A DNA stretch of 64,000 nucleotides from Arthrobacter sp. B1I2 (lineage in GTDB: Bacteria > Actinomycetota > Actinomycetes > Actinomycetales > Micrococcaceae): NCBI RefSeq assembly GCF_030816485.1, contig NZ_JAUSYC010000001.1:930001-994000 (forward strand), given 5' to 3'. A program made the position numbers and the translations under genes. Shown here one piece after another: positions 1 through 7,867 of this stretch. Below the pieces are notes generated by a model, which searched no databases, was not told the origin of the DNA, and worked only from the letters and a program-made list of their open reading frames with translations. Each line of letters starts with the position of its first letter. The stretch's first letter is position 1.

Positions 1-181
1 CATGGCCGCACACACGCCCGGGCCCAAGCTCCAGCCGGCAGTCCTGGTAACGCGCGTGTTCGACGCCCTTGAGACGGGCGAGTACGAGGTGCTGGCCGAC
101 GAGGCATCAGTGAAGGTCAAAGCCGGCCTCAGCGCCGGCATTGAAGACCTGTACCCGCAGCTCAAAGCCACAAACGCCTAG
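1..181 (+). CDS. SDR-family oxidoreductase, C-terminal end (partial)
   Basis: The open frame enters from the left edge and stops with TAG at 179-181, so only about the last 60 residues are visible. They read through VFDALETGEYEVLADEAS and end DLYPQLKATNA, which resembles the tail of short-chain dehydrogenases in actinobacteria, where the substrate loop is followed by a helix with a conserved LADE-type segment. The nucleotide-binding and catalytic parts lie outside the window, so the substrate is unknown. The gene converges on the KDPG aldolase gene at 260, and no clear terminator hairpin is seen in the 78 nt between them. Confidence 0.6.
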   Translation, partial: MAAHTPGPKLQPAVLVTRVFDALETGEYEVLADEASVKVKAGLSAGIEDLYPQLKATNA

Positions 182-259
182 TGCCGGTGGTGCTGCGGTC
201 AGTGCCTGATGGACCGCTCGAAGTTGTTCTTACGGCCACTTACGAGGAGCTGGCCCGCA

Positions 260-889
260 TCATTCCATCCATAGAGACGCAGTCCCTGCGGCGAGCTTGG
301 TGATTTGCTGCCAGTCCTGGTTTTCGATGGCGCTGCGGGGGGTGAGCCAGCTGCCGCCGACGCAGGATACGTTGGGCAGGGCAAGGTAGGCCGGGGCTGA
401 AGCGAGGCTTATGCCACCGGTTGGGCAGAATTGGACCTGCGGGATGGGGGCTCCGATGGCGGCGAGATAATCGGGGCCACCGGCTGGTCCGGCGGGGAAG
501 AACTTCATGGTGTCCAGCCCGCGCTCCAGCACAGCCATTGCCTCGCCCACTGTGGCTACGCCGGGCAGGACAGGGATATTTAGGGTCAGCAGGTGGTCCA
601 GCAGTGACGGTGTCACGCCTGGGCTGACGAGGAATTGCGCTCCGGCGGCGACGGCCGCGTTCGCCTGACCGGGGGTAAGGACGGTGCCTGCCCCGACGAG
701 GATATCGGGCACTTCGTTGGCGATGAGCTTGAGTGAAGTAAGAGCACTTTCGGTGCGGAGCGTGAGCTCGATGATGCGGATGCCGCCCTCGACCAGTGCC
801 TTGGCAAGGGGGACGGCGTGTTGTGGGTCATCGATGGTTACCACTGGGATGACGGGCGAAACGTGCAGGACGCTGGTGGCGTTAGCCAT
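260..889 (-). CDS. eda: KDPG aldolase (2-dehydro-3-deoxy-phosphogluconate aldolase)
   Basis: A 209-residue class I aldolase that cleaves 2-keto-3-deoxy-6-phosphogluconate to pyruvate and glyceraldehyde-3-phosphate in the cytosol. The family's key residues are visible: E41 and R45 in IIELTLRT, the GAGTVLT segment near 66-72, and the Schiff-base lysine K129 in MKFFPAGPAGG. A later CPTGGI segment binds phosphate. The length is typical. It is the last gene of the minus-strand operon and its ATG overlaps the end of uxuB by 8 nt, so translation is probably coupled. It completes the route from D-fructuronate or D-mannonate to central metabolism. High confidence in the enzyme; which sugar acid feeds it is inferred from its neighbours. 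Confidence 0.93.
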   Translation of the reverse strand: MANATSVLHVSPVIPVVTIDDPQHAVPLAKALVEGGIRIIELTLRTESALTSLKLIANEVPDILVGAGTVLTPGQANAAVAAGAQFLVSPGVTPSLLDHLLTLNIPVLPGVATVGEAMAVLERGLDTMKFFPAGPAGGPDYLAAIGAPIPQVQFCPTGGISLASAPAYLALPNVSCVGGSWLTPRSAIENQDWQQITKLAAGTASLWME

Positions 890-2348
890 GGTTGATCTCG
901 TTTCTCAGGCCGTCGAGGCCTTGGGTGTCAATGATGCGGTACCAGTTCTTGAGGAGCTCTGCGAAGGTGGTGTCTGCCGCGAGTTCGGCGTCGAAGACGC
1001 TGCGGCAGCTAAGGAGCGCCGGCACCACGGTGGCGGCGGACCGCTCAGCCGGCAGGGCGTTCTGGAGCTCGTCCGCTAGGGGATCGTTCAGGTCTGCGGC
1101 AGCAGTGGTGGCGACGTGGTGCATCCACGCGGCCACGGCAAGCGCGGCACAGCGCGGCTCGCGTTCGGCGGCGAGGGTGGCGCGGACGGTGGTCAACAGG
1201 CGGAGACCGATCTTCTGCGAGCCGTCGCTGCCCACCTTGGCCGTGGTGTGTCCCAGGGCGGGGTTCGCGAATCGTTCCAGGATTTGGGTGCAGTAAGTTG
1301 CACCGTCCAGACCGTCAGGCAGGGTGAGGGTGGGGAGGGCTTCCTCGGCCAGCATCAACCGGCAAGCGGTGCGGAAGGCGTCCTCCCCCACGGCGTCGCT
1401 GATGGTCGCCTTGCCGCTAGCCAGGCCCAGGTATGCCAACATCGAGTGGCTTGCGTTGAGCAGGCGGAGTTTGGCCGCTTCCCACCTGGCGACGTCGTTG
1501 CTGAACAGCGCGCCGGCTTCCTCCCACGCTGGCCGGTCCCCCGCAAAGTTATCCTCAATGACCCATTGCATAAAGGGCTCCGCTACTACCGCTGCTTCGT
1601 CCCGCAGCCCGAGTTCACTTTCGACGGCGTCCAGGTCGGCGTTGGTGGTGGCCGGGACCATTCGGTCCACCATGGTGCTGGGGAACGTTACGTTTGTATC
1701 GAGCCATGCCAGCAGGGGCGCTGCTTCCGCTTCGGGGAGGGCTTCGGCAAAGGCGCGGACAAGGGTTTCTGTCAGTTTCCCGTTGCCCGGGAGGTTGTCG
1801 CAGGAGACGACGGTGAGGGGCCCTCCCCCGTTGCGGGCCCGCTGCTGGATTCCCCGGGTGAGCTGTCCGATTGCCGTCAGGGGCGGTTGGCCGGCAAGGT
1901 CGGCCTGCACCTGTTCATCCGTGGTGTTGAGTGATCCTGTGGAGGGATCAATCCGGTAGCCCTTTTCCGTGATGGTCAGTGTCACCACGTGGGTAGTGGG
2001 GGCGGCGATCCGGTCCACGACAGTTTCCGGGTCGTCCCTGCCGGAGATGGCTTCCACGATGCTGGAAACAACTTGGAGCGGTGCTGCTCCGGTGCCACGC
2101 TCCGTGACGGTGAAGAGTCCGTCCTGGGGTGTCAGTTGGCGTGCAACTGTGTCCGAGCGCTGTGTTACCCCGACAATTCCCCAGTCGGAGGCGCCGGTGG
2201 CGAGCATGGCGTTTTCGGTGAAAACGGCGGTGTGTGCCCGGGCAAAGGCGCCAAGTCCCAAGTGCACGATGCCTGGCCGGAACGTGCCGGCGGGCACCTT
2301 CGCGCGGTGCTTGGCGTTGGCGAGGGAGGCTGCGCTTAGGCGTGCGAT
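882..2348 (-). CDS. uxuB: D-fructuronate reductase / mannitol dehydrogenase family
   Basis: NAD-dependent polyol/hexonate dehydrogenase that interconverts D-fructuronate and D-mannonate. Visible signatures are GIVHLGLGAFARAH (Rossmann glycine-rich loop), the FPSTMVDRMVPAT block, and KLRLLNASHSMLAYLG, which carries the family's catalytic lysine. The first conventional start is GTG at 2297, giving 471 residues. Family-like sequence (RLSAASLANAKHRAKVPAG) continues upstream in frame, and a perfect AAGGAG at 2356-2361 lies 7 nt before an in-frame ATC at 2346-2348. I therefore favour the longer protein of about 488 residues starting at ATC (ATT at 2352-2354 is less well spaced). It overlaps kdgK by 13 nt and eda by 8 nt. 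Uronate reduction is preferred over mannitol because ManD, KdgK and Eda are in the same operon. Confidence 0.88.
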   Translation of the reverse strand: MARLSAASLANAKHRAKVPAGTFRPGIVHLGLGAFARAHTAVFTENAMLATGASDWGIVGVTQRSDTVARQLTPQDGLFTVTERGTGAAPLQVVSSIVEAISGRDDPETVVDRIAAPTTHVVTLTITEKGYRIDPSTGSLNTTDEQVQADLAGQPPLTAIGQLTRGIQQRARNGGGPLTVVSCDNLPGNGKLTETLVRAFAEALPEAEAAPLLAWLDTNVTFPSTMVDRMVPATTNADLDAVESELGLRDEAAVVAEPFMQWVIEDNFAGDRPAWEEAGALFSNDVARWEAAKLRLLNASHSMLAYLGLASGKATISDAVGEDAFRTACRLMLAEEALPTLTLPDGLDGATYCTQILERFANPALGHTTAKVGSDGSQKIGLRLLTTVRATLAAEREPRCAALAVAAWMHHVATTAAADLNDPLADELQNALPAERSAATVVPALLSCRSVFDAELAADTTFAELLKNWYRIIDTQGLDGLRNEINHG

Positions 2349-3316
2349 GGCAATGCTCCTTCGGTGGATCCGGCAGCGTGGGCGTGGGTCTGTTCAAAGG
2401 TGGGGATCAGTCCCGTTCCGCCCTTGCCGCCAACGACCAGCGACGCTGCCGCCGCCCCGTACCGGGCAGCAACGGGGAAATTGTCGCCCAGGACTATACG
2501 GGCTGTCAGCGTGCCCACGAATGCGTCACCCGCGCCGGTCTGGTCCACGACGGCGGGGGCGGGGATGGAGTCGATCCACGTGCTGTCCGAGCCTTCGCCT
2601 TCGAGCTGGATGCCCTCGGCTCCGCACGTCACGGCTACGTTCGCTGCGCCGAGGCTGCGGAGCTTGGCCGCTGCTTCCGCGGGTGTGGAGCAGCCCAGCA
2701 GTGCAGATGTTTCGCCGGGGAAGGACGGTGTGACCAGGTGGGTCCGGGGCGCGAGCTGCAGGAGTACGGCCGCCGCATCCTCTGCGGACGTGAGGCGGGG
2801 GCGGAAGTTGGGATCGAACACGAACCGTTTGGCCAGCGCTGCGGCCTTCAGGACGGCTGCCCGGGAGGAGTCCGAGATGGCACACGCGATGCCGCCTGCC
2901 ACAACGGCGCCGGCGGCCGAGAACACGGCAGGGTCCACGTCGTCCGGAGCCAGGGAGGATCCGACGCTGCCGTTGCGGGCGTAGGAGAACTCGCGCTGCC
3001 CGTCGGGATCGCAGTGCACCAGGTAGACGCCCTGCTGCCCTTGCCGGAATTTCAGGAGGTCGGGGGTTACGCCGAGTTCGACGATCCGGGCGGCGATCGC
3101 CTTGCCCAGGTCGTCGTCGGTCAGTACCGACAGCAGGCCGACGCGGGCGCCGGCGGCGGCAGCGGCGGCGGCGACGTTCAGGGCGTCCCCGGAGATGCCG
3201 AGCTGGGCCGGAACGCCATGAGCGAATGCCACGTCGGTGGCCACTTCAACGAGGATTTCGCCCATCACGACGACGTCGAATGACTGGTTCTCGATATGCA
3301 TCGTTGAGGGGTTCAC
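2336..3316 (-). CDS. kdgK: 2-keto-3-deoxygluconate kinase, PfkB family
   Basis: A 326-residue ribokinase-family kinase predicted to phosphorylate 2-keto-3-deoxygluconate to KDPG. The N-terminal GEILVEV and the LGISGDALNVA sugar-binding segment (about 39-49) are typical. The C-terminal PfkB signature DQTGAGDAF at 258-266 contains the anion hole and the catalytic base D264. The GTG at 3316 overlaps the (frame-restored) ManD stop as GTGA, which suggests reinitiation. An ATG five codons in, at 3301, is the alternative start and gives MHIENQSFDVVVMGE. Other PfkB substrates cannot be excluded by sequence alone, but the flanking ManD, UxuB and Eda genes make KDG the obvious one. Confidence 0.88.
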   Translation of the reverse strand: MNPSTMHIENQSFDVVVMGEILVEVATDVAFAHGVPAQLGISGDALNVAAAAAAAGARVGLLSVLTDDDLGKAIAARIVELGVTPDLLKFRQGQQGVYLVHCDPDGQREFSYARNGSVGSSLAPDDVDPAVFSAAGAVVAGGIACAISDSSRAAVLKAAALAKRFVFDPNFRPRLTSAEDAAAVLLQLAPRTHLVTPSFPGETSALLGCSTPAEAAAKLRSLGAANVAVTCGAEGIQLEGEGSDSTWIDSIPAPAVVDQTGAGDAFVGTLTARIVLGDNFPVAARYGAAAASLVVGGKGGTGLIPTFEQTHAHAAGSTEGALPSHA

Positions 3317-4525
3317 CAGTCGTGCACCGAACCGTCGAGCCGCCGGTTGATGGGAAGGTACTTCGGGTCGAAGGGGAAGCGGGCGGCAGCTTCCTCGTTG
3401 AACTCCACGCCGATGCCGGGGACGTCCCCGGGGTGCATGTAGCCGTCATTGAAGGTGTAAGACGATGTAAAGACTTCGTTGGCCGGCTCCCGGTGCCCCC
3501 ATGTATTCCTGGATGCCGAAGTTCGGAATGCTCATGTCCACGTGCAGGGCTGCCGCGAACGACGCCGGGGACAGATCCCCTGCACCATGCGAGCCCGAAC
3601 GCACACCGTACAGGTCCGCGAGGGAGAAAATCCTGCGCAGGTGCGTGATGCCGCCGGCATGTGAAACGGAAGTTCGGATGTAGTCGATGAGCCGCTCGGT
3701 GATCAGCTGCTGGCAGTCCCAGATGGAGTTGAACACCTCCCCCACCGCGATGGGTGTAGTGGTGTGCTGACGGATCAGGCGGAATGCCGACTGGTCTTCC
3801 GCCGGTGTGGGGTCCTCAATCCAGAACGGACGGTACTGCTCAAGCGAGGCGCCCAGTCGCCCGGCCTCGATGGGTGAGAGCCGGTGGTGGACATCGTGCA
3901 GGACATGGGTGCCGTAGCCGAATTCCTCACGGACGTGGGCCATCATCTTTGGGGCGAAGTCCAGGTACGCCGACGTCTCCCAGGTGTCCTCCTGGGGGAC
4001 GTTGCCACTGGCAGGCTCGTAGAGTTTTCCGTCCACCGGCGCAATGCCGTAGGTCTTTTCCAGTCCTGGGACCGCCGCTTGGGCGCGGATGGCCTTGTAG
4101 CCGAGGTCCAGGTGGTGCTGGAAGTCTGCGCTGAGGTCCTCCAAGGTGGAGCCGCTGGCGTGGCCGTAGACCATGACGCCCTCGCGGGCTGCACCGCCCA
4201 GGAGTTCGTAGACCGGCATGCCTGCTGCTTTGCCCTTGATGTCCCAGAGCGCGACGTCGATGGCGGCGATCGCCGTCATGGTGACCGGTCCGCGGCGCCA
4301 GTAGGCGCCCTTGTAAAAGTACTGCCACGAGTCCTCGATGCGGCGGGCGTCGCGGCCGATCAGCAGCGGGCACAAGTGTTCGGACAGGTATGACGCTACA
4401 GACAGCTCGCGGCCGTTGAGCGTGGCGTCGCCGATGCCGGTGATGCCGTCCTCGGTTTCTATGACGAGGGTGACGTAATTCCGTCCGGGTGACGAAACCA
4501 CTACGCGTGCGTCGGTGATCTTCAC
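3313..4525 (-). pseudogene. manD: D-mannonate dehydratase ManD (RspA family), single-base frameshift near the C-terminus
   Basis: Enolase-superfamily enzyme that dehydrates D-mannonate to 2-keto-3-deoxygluconate. Residues matching the characterised ManD subgroup are in place: R147 and Y159, metal ligands D211, E237 and E263 ([23 protein letters not shown]), H213 and H313. The frame then breaks at the run of five C at 3496-3500 (GGGGG in the sense strand). As written the protein ends 16 missense residues later at 3446. If one G is removed, the frame continues as [18 protein letters not shown] to VHDW and stops at 3313-3315, giving 403 residues, the usual ManD length. The restored stop overlaps kdgK as GTGA. 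The tail is fully conserved-looking, so the lesion is either very recent or a homopolymer sequencing error. Confidence 0.88.
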
Positions 4526-4587
4526 TGGTTGGTCCTTTGGATGTTGATGGTGGAGAAGTGGTACTGAAACGGGCTGCCGGCTACGGC

Positions 4588-5613
4588 TCAGCTGAGCTTG
4601 AGCATCACTTTGCTGCTGCCGGCAGCAGGATCCCCGAAAACCCTCATGGCTTCGGCTGCCTGGTCGATTCCGAACTTGTGCGTGATGACCGGGGATACGT
4701 CCAGGCCTTCGGCCATGGCACGGAGGGCGTCGCTGATCTCGTCCGCGAACCGGTAGGAGCCGATCCAGGTGATCTCGCGCGTGACCAGGTCGCCCAAGGC
4801 TGCCGGGGCCGGGGCGCCCGGCAGGTTTCCGACCTGGACGAGGGTGCCGCCACGGGCCGTGGCGCGGAGAACCCCGCCGAGCACTGCGGGAATGCCGGAC
4901 GCTTCGAACACCAGCTCCATGTCCTCCGGGAGGCTTCCACCGCCGGAGACGTTCCGGATTTCATCGGCGCCCATGGCTTTGGCGATTTTCAGTGCCGAGT
5001 CGTTGATGTCAGCGGCGATGACGGTCCTGGCACCTGCGTACCTGGCCGCCGCCACCACCAGGGATCCGATCGGCCCGGCACCGTTGACCAGGACGTCCCG
5101 GCCGGTAAGGTCACCGGCACGGCGAACTGCGTGCATTGCGACGGCGAGCGGTTCGGCCAAGGCTCCGCGGAGCGTGTCCACTCCGTCGGGCAGCGGCCGG
5201 ATCTGGGAAGCTCGGGCGAGCTTGCGTTCGCTGAAGCCGCCGTCAGTGTGCGGATCAAAGGCAGCGGATCCAAAATAGCGGATCTGCGGGTAGAGGTTGG
5301 TGCGCCCGGCCAAACGCTCCGGCAGGACCCCGTCCCCCACCAGTTCTGCGGGGTGGACGGTCACCGGCTGGCCGACCTCGAGGTTCTTCACGCCGTCGCC
5401 CAGCTGGGCGATCCGACCAGCTACTTCGTGGCCGAGGACCAGCGGCGACTTCAGCGCCGCCGTACCCGACGCGCCGTGGCGCCAGTACGAAAGGTCGGAT
5501 CCGCAGATGCCGCCCCATTCGACGTCGAGCACTACCTCTCCGGGGCCCGCTACAGGCTCCGGTCGTTCGTCGATCCGGAGATCGTTGGCGCCATGGACGA
5601 CGACGGCTTTCAT
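4588..5613 (-). CDS. Medium-chain zinc-type alcohol dehydrogenase, possible L-gulonate/L-idonate 5-dehydrogenase
   Basis: A 341-residue MDR-superfamily dehydrogenase. Catalytic-zinc ligands are recognisable as C37 (GGICGSD), H62-E63 (LGHEVAG) and E154 (ALAEPLAV); the NAD-binding loop is NGAGPIGS at 177-184. The structural-zinc lobe is unusual: the segment at 88-112 that normally carries four cysteines (CGxCxxCxxGxxxxC) contains none. The start is ATG at 5611-5613, overlapping the transporter stop by 4 nt (ATGA). Beside ManD and UxuB, the plausible reaction is oxidation of L-gulonate (or L-idonate) to a 5-keto acid such as D-fructuronate, as shown for RspB-type enzymes paired with ManD-family proteins elsewhere. 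Sorbitol- or threonine-type activity remains possible. Confidence 0.8.
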   Translation of the reverse strand: MKAVVVHGANDLRIDERPEPVAGPGEVVLDVEWGGICGSDLSYWRHGASGTAALKSPLVLGHEVAGRIAQLGDGVKNLEVGQPVTVHPAELVGDGVLPERLAGRTNLYPQIRYFGSAAFDPHTDGGFSERKLARASQIRPLPDGVDTLRGALAEPLAVAMHAVRRAGDLTGRDVLVNGAGPIGSLVVAAARYAGARTVIAADINDSALKIAKAMGADEIRNVSGGGSLPEDMELVFEASGIPAVLGGVLRATARGGTLVQVGNLPGAPAPAALGDLVTREITWIGSYRFADEISDALRAMAEGLDVSPVITHKFGIDQAAEAMRVFGDPAAGSSKVMLKLS

Positions 5614-6992
5614 ACGGCGTCTTCCAGGCGGACCATGTCGCGGCCGCGGACCTCGGGGCCTACGAAGGCCGAGATGAGGGTGATCAGTGAGTAGGCGATG
5701 AGCATTGCGGCCAACGGCCACCAGTGGCCGGTGATTGCGGTGAGGGTGGCGGCCAGCAGCGGGCCGATGGCGGTGGCGAGGATGCCGCCGATTTCCTTTG
5801 CCAGGGCGAGCTGGGTGAAGCGGGTGCGGGCTCCGAAGAACTCTGCCATGGTGACACTCTCCATGGCGAAGAGGCTCAGGACGCCCAGGTTGAGGCCGAT
5901 GACCATGGCGATGGTGATGATTGTGGTGTTGCCGCTGGTGACCATCAGCATCATGGGGATGGCGAACAGTGCGGTGAGGGAGCTGAGTGCCAGGTAGAGC
6001 GGCCGGCGGCCGAAGCGGTCACCCAACAGGCCCATGACCGGGATGGTCAGGAAGCCGAGCAGGGAGCCGTACATGATGGCGGTGGTGCCGACGCTCTTAT
6101 CGACGAGGAGGACGGTGGCGAGGTAACCAACAAGGAAGGTCTGGACGAGCCCGGAGTTGCCTGCCTGGCCGAATCGGAGGCCCAAGGCGATGAGGAAGGC
6201 CTTGCCCTTGCGCTGGTGCAGTGCGGCCTCGATGGTGCTGGTCTTTGCCAGTTCCTCTGCAGCGGCGATTTCGCGCTTGGACAGTGCTACGCCGTCGACG
6301 ACGTCGTCCCGCTGCTCGAAGACGGGGCTTTCCTTGAGGGAGCGACGCACCCAAACTGCGAAGATCATCAGGACGAAGCTGAACAGGAATGGAATGCGCC
6401 AGCCCCAGCTGAGCAGGTCTGCTTCCGACAGCGTGGACACGAGGATCGCCCAGATAGCGGAGGCGGCAAGGGTACCGGAGTTGGTGCCCAGGCACACGAG
6501 GGAGGAAATAAGGCCGCGGCGGCGGGCGGGAGCAAACTCAGCGAGCATTACGGTTGCGCCGGCGATTTCGGCACCTGCGCCGAATCCCTGCATCAGGCGA
6601 AGCGCTACCAGCAGGATGGGGGCCCAGATTCCGATCATTGCGTGGGTTGGAAGAACGCCGATGAGCGTTGTTGACGCACCCATCAGGGCAATCGTGATGA
6701 AGAGGACCTTCTTACGGCCGATCCTGTCACCCATGCGGCCGAAGTAGACAGCACCCGCAAGACGGGCAACGTACCCCACGCCGTAAGTGGCCATGGCAGC
6801 GATGAGGCCGATCACCGGGCTGACATCGGGGAAGAACAGCTTGTTGAACACGATGGCTGCTGCCAGCGAGTACAGCTGGAAGTCCATGAACTCCATGGCC
6901 GTTCCCAGCCAGCCGGACACGGCGACTTTGGCCAGTTCGCGGGTGGGTTTGGTTTCCGGCTTGGTGACAGGCGGCGAGATGCTCTCGGTCAT
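5610..6992 (-). CDS. MFS transporter, metabolite:H+ symporter (MHS) family
   Basis: A 460-residue twelve-helix transporter of the MHS branch of the major facilitator superfamily. Typical signatures are FQLYSLAAAIVFNKLFFP in helix 1, the loop GRMGDRIGRKKVLF between helices 2 and 3, and the acidic-basic pattern LRLMQGFGAGAE in helix 4. The chosen ATG at 6990-6992 has AAAGGAG 6 nt upstream; the open frame extends further but without a Shine-Dalgarno. As the promoter-proximal gene of the hexonate operon it probably imports the sugar acid (gluconate-, gulonate- or uronate-like) by proton symport. Substrate is inferred from context only. Confidence 0.85.
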   Translation of the reverse strand: MTESISPPVTKPETKPTRELAKVAVSGWLGTAMEFMDFQLYSLAAAIVFNKLFFPDVSPVIGLIAAMATYGVGYVARLAGAVYFGRMGDRIGRKKVLFITIALMGASTTLIGVLPTHAMIGIWAPILLVALRLMQGFGAGAEIAGATVMLAEFAPARRRGLISSLVCLGTNSGTLAASAIWAILVSTLSEADLLSWGWRIPFLFSFVLMIFAVWVRRSLKESPVFEQRDDVVDGVALSKREIAAAEELAKTSTIEAALHQRKGKAFLIALGLRFGQAGNSGLVQTFLVGYLATVLLVDKSVGTTAIMYGSLLGFLTIPVMGLLGDRFGRRPLYLALSSLTALFAIPMMLMVTSGNTTIITIAMVIGLNLGVLSLFAMESVTMAEFFGARTRFTQLALAKEIGGILATAIGPLLAATLTAITGHWWPLAAMLIAYSLITLISAFVGPEVRGRDMVRLEDAV

Positions 6993-7095
6993 CTGGTGCT
7001 CCTTTGCAGGCGATGAATAACGAAGGGGGAGAGTGAACGGAGACATTGGGCTGAGGATCTTAGGTGTGACCGGCAGCACCCCGTTTGCTACTACC

Positions 7096-7124
7096 ATACA
7101 AGCACTACCATTCTAGTGTGTCAA
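7096..7124 (-). promoter_or_regulatory. Promoter of the hexonate operon with an operator inside the -35/-10 spacer
   Basis: Reading the minus strand there is a perfect -35 TTGACA (7119-7124), a 17-nt spacer and a -10 TTGTAT (7096-7101). The spacer is almost filled by an inverted repeat, CACTA-N6-TAGTG (7103-7118). A direct repeat ACTACCAT occurs at 7090-7097 and 7104-7111. The position of the palindrome between the two hexamers is ideal for repression by the divergent GntR protein at 7142, whose own start is only 24 nt beyond the site, so autoregulation is likely. Confidence 0.65.
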
Positions 7125-7141
7125 CAGTTTAGACTGGAGCT

Positions 7142-7867
7142 ATGGCAAGCGAGAAAAGAGGCGGCGCGCCGCGGCTGTCCGTAAGGGATCAGACACTGGA
7201 AACGATTCGGCGTCGCATCATTTCCCTCCAGCTGCCCCCTGGCGAGCCGCTTTCTGAGAATGAGCTGGCTCAGGAACTGGGGGTCAGCCGGACGCCAGTT
7301 CGCGAAAGCCTGATCCTGCTGCGCGAAGAGGGCCTGATCCAGGTCTTCCCCCAGATTGGCTCCTTCGTTTCTCTGGTGGACCTTGGCCGCGTGTCGGAGG
7401 CCCAGTTCGTGCGGGAGGCCATCGAATGTGCGTCACTGCGGGATCTGGCCGTGGACGATGAAGGCATTGCCGGACTCCGGCACATACTCAAGAGCCAGAC
7501 GGAAGCCGACTTGCAGAAAAACGTCGAGGAGTTTTTCCGGCTCGACGAGGAGTTCCATCGCGAGCTCCTCCGCCTTGCCGGACATGAGTCCGCATGGGCT
7601 GCAGTTAACTCTGCCAAGGCACACCTCGACCGCGCACGACGACTGAGCCTGCTGGACACCAGACCTATCGCAACACTGATCCAACAGCACACCGCAGTGG
7701 TAGATGCGCTGGAAGCCAACAACTTCGTTGACGCGGACAGCTCGCTGCGCCTCCACTTGCGGGGCGTCTTCGAGGACGTCCAGCGGATCCAGGAAGTCAC
7801 CCCTGAGCTCTTTTCCGACGGTACGGTTCCCCGACCCAGCCGCCGAAGCGTAGCGCGCCTGTCCTGA
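7142..7867 (+). CDS. GntR-family transcriptional regulator (FCD domain)
   Basis: A 241-residue repressor-type regulator. Residues 15-80 form the winged helix-turn-helix with the signature ELAQELGVSRTPVRESLILLREEGLIQ. The helical C-terminal FCD ligand domain (about 95-220) shows the metal-binding pattern, including FFRLDEEFHRELL and later HTAVVDAL. It diverges from the hexonate operon with about 150 nt between starts, and the palindrome at 7103-7118 is its probable site. The effector is likely an intermediate such as fructuronate, mannonate or KDG. The ATG has TGGAG 2 nt upstream, closer than ideal. Confidence 0.88.
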   Translation: MASEKRGGAPRLSVRDQTLETIRRRIISLQLPPGEPLSENELAQELGVSRTPVRESLILLREEGLIQVFPQIGSFVSLVDLGRVSEAQFVREAIECASLRDLAVDDEGIAGLRHILKSQTEADLQKNVEEFFRLDEEFHRELLRLAGHESAWAAVNSAKAHLDRARRLSLLDTRPIATLIQQHTAVVDALEANNFVDADSSLRLHLRGVFEDVQRIQEVTPELFSDGTVPRPSRRSVARLS

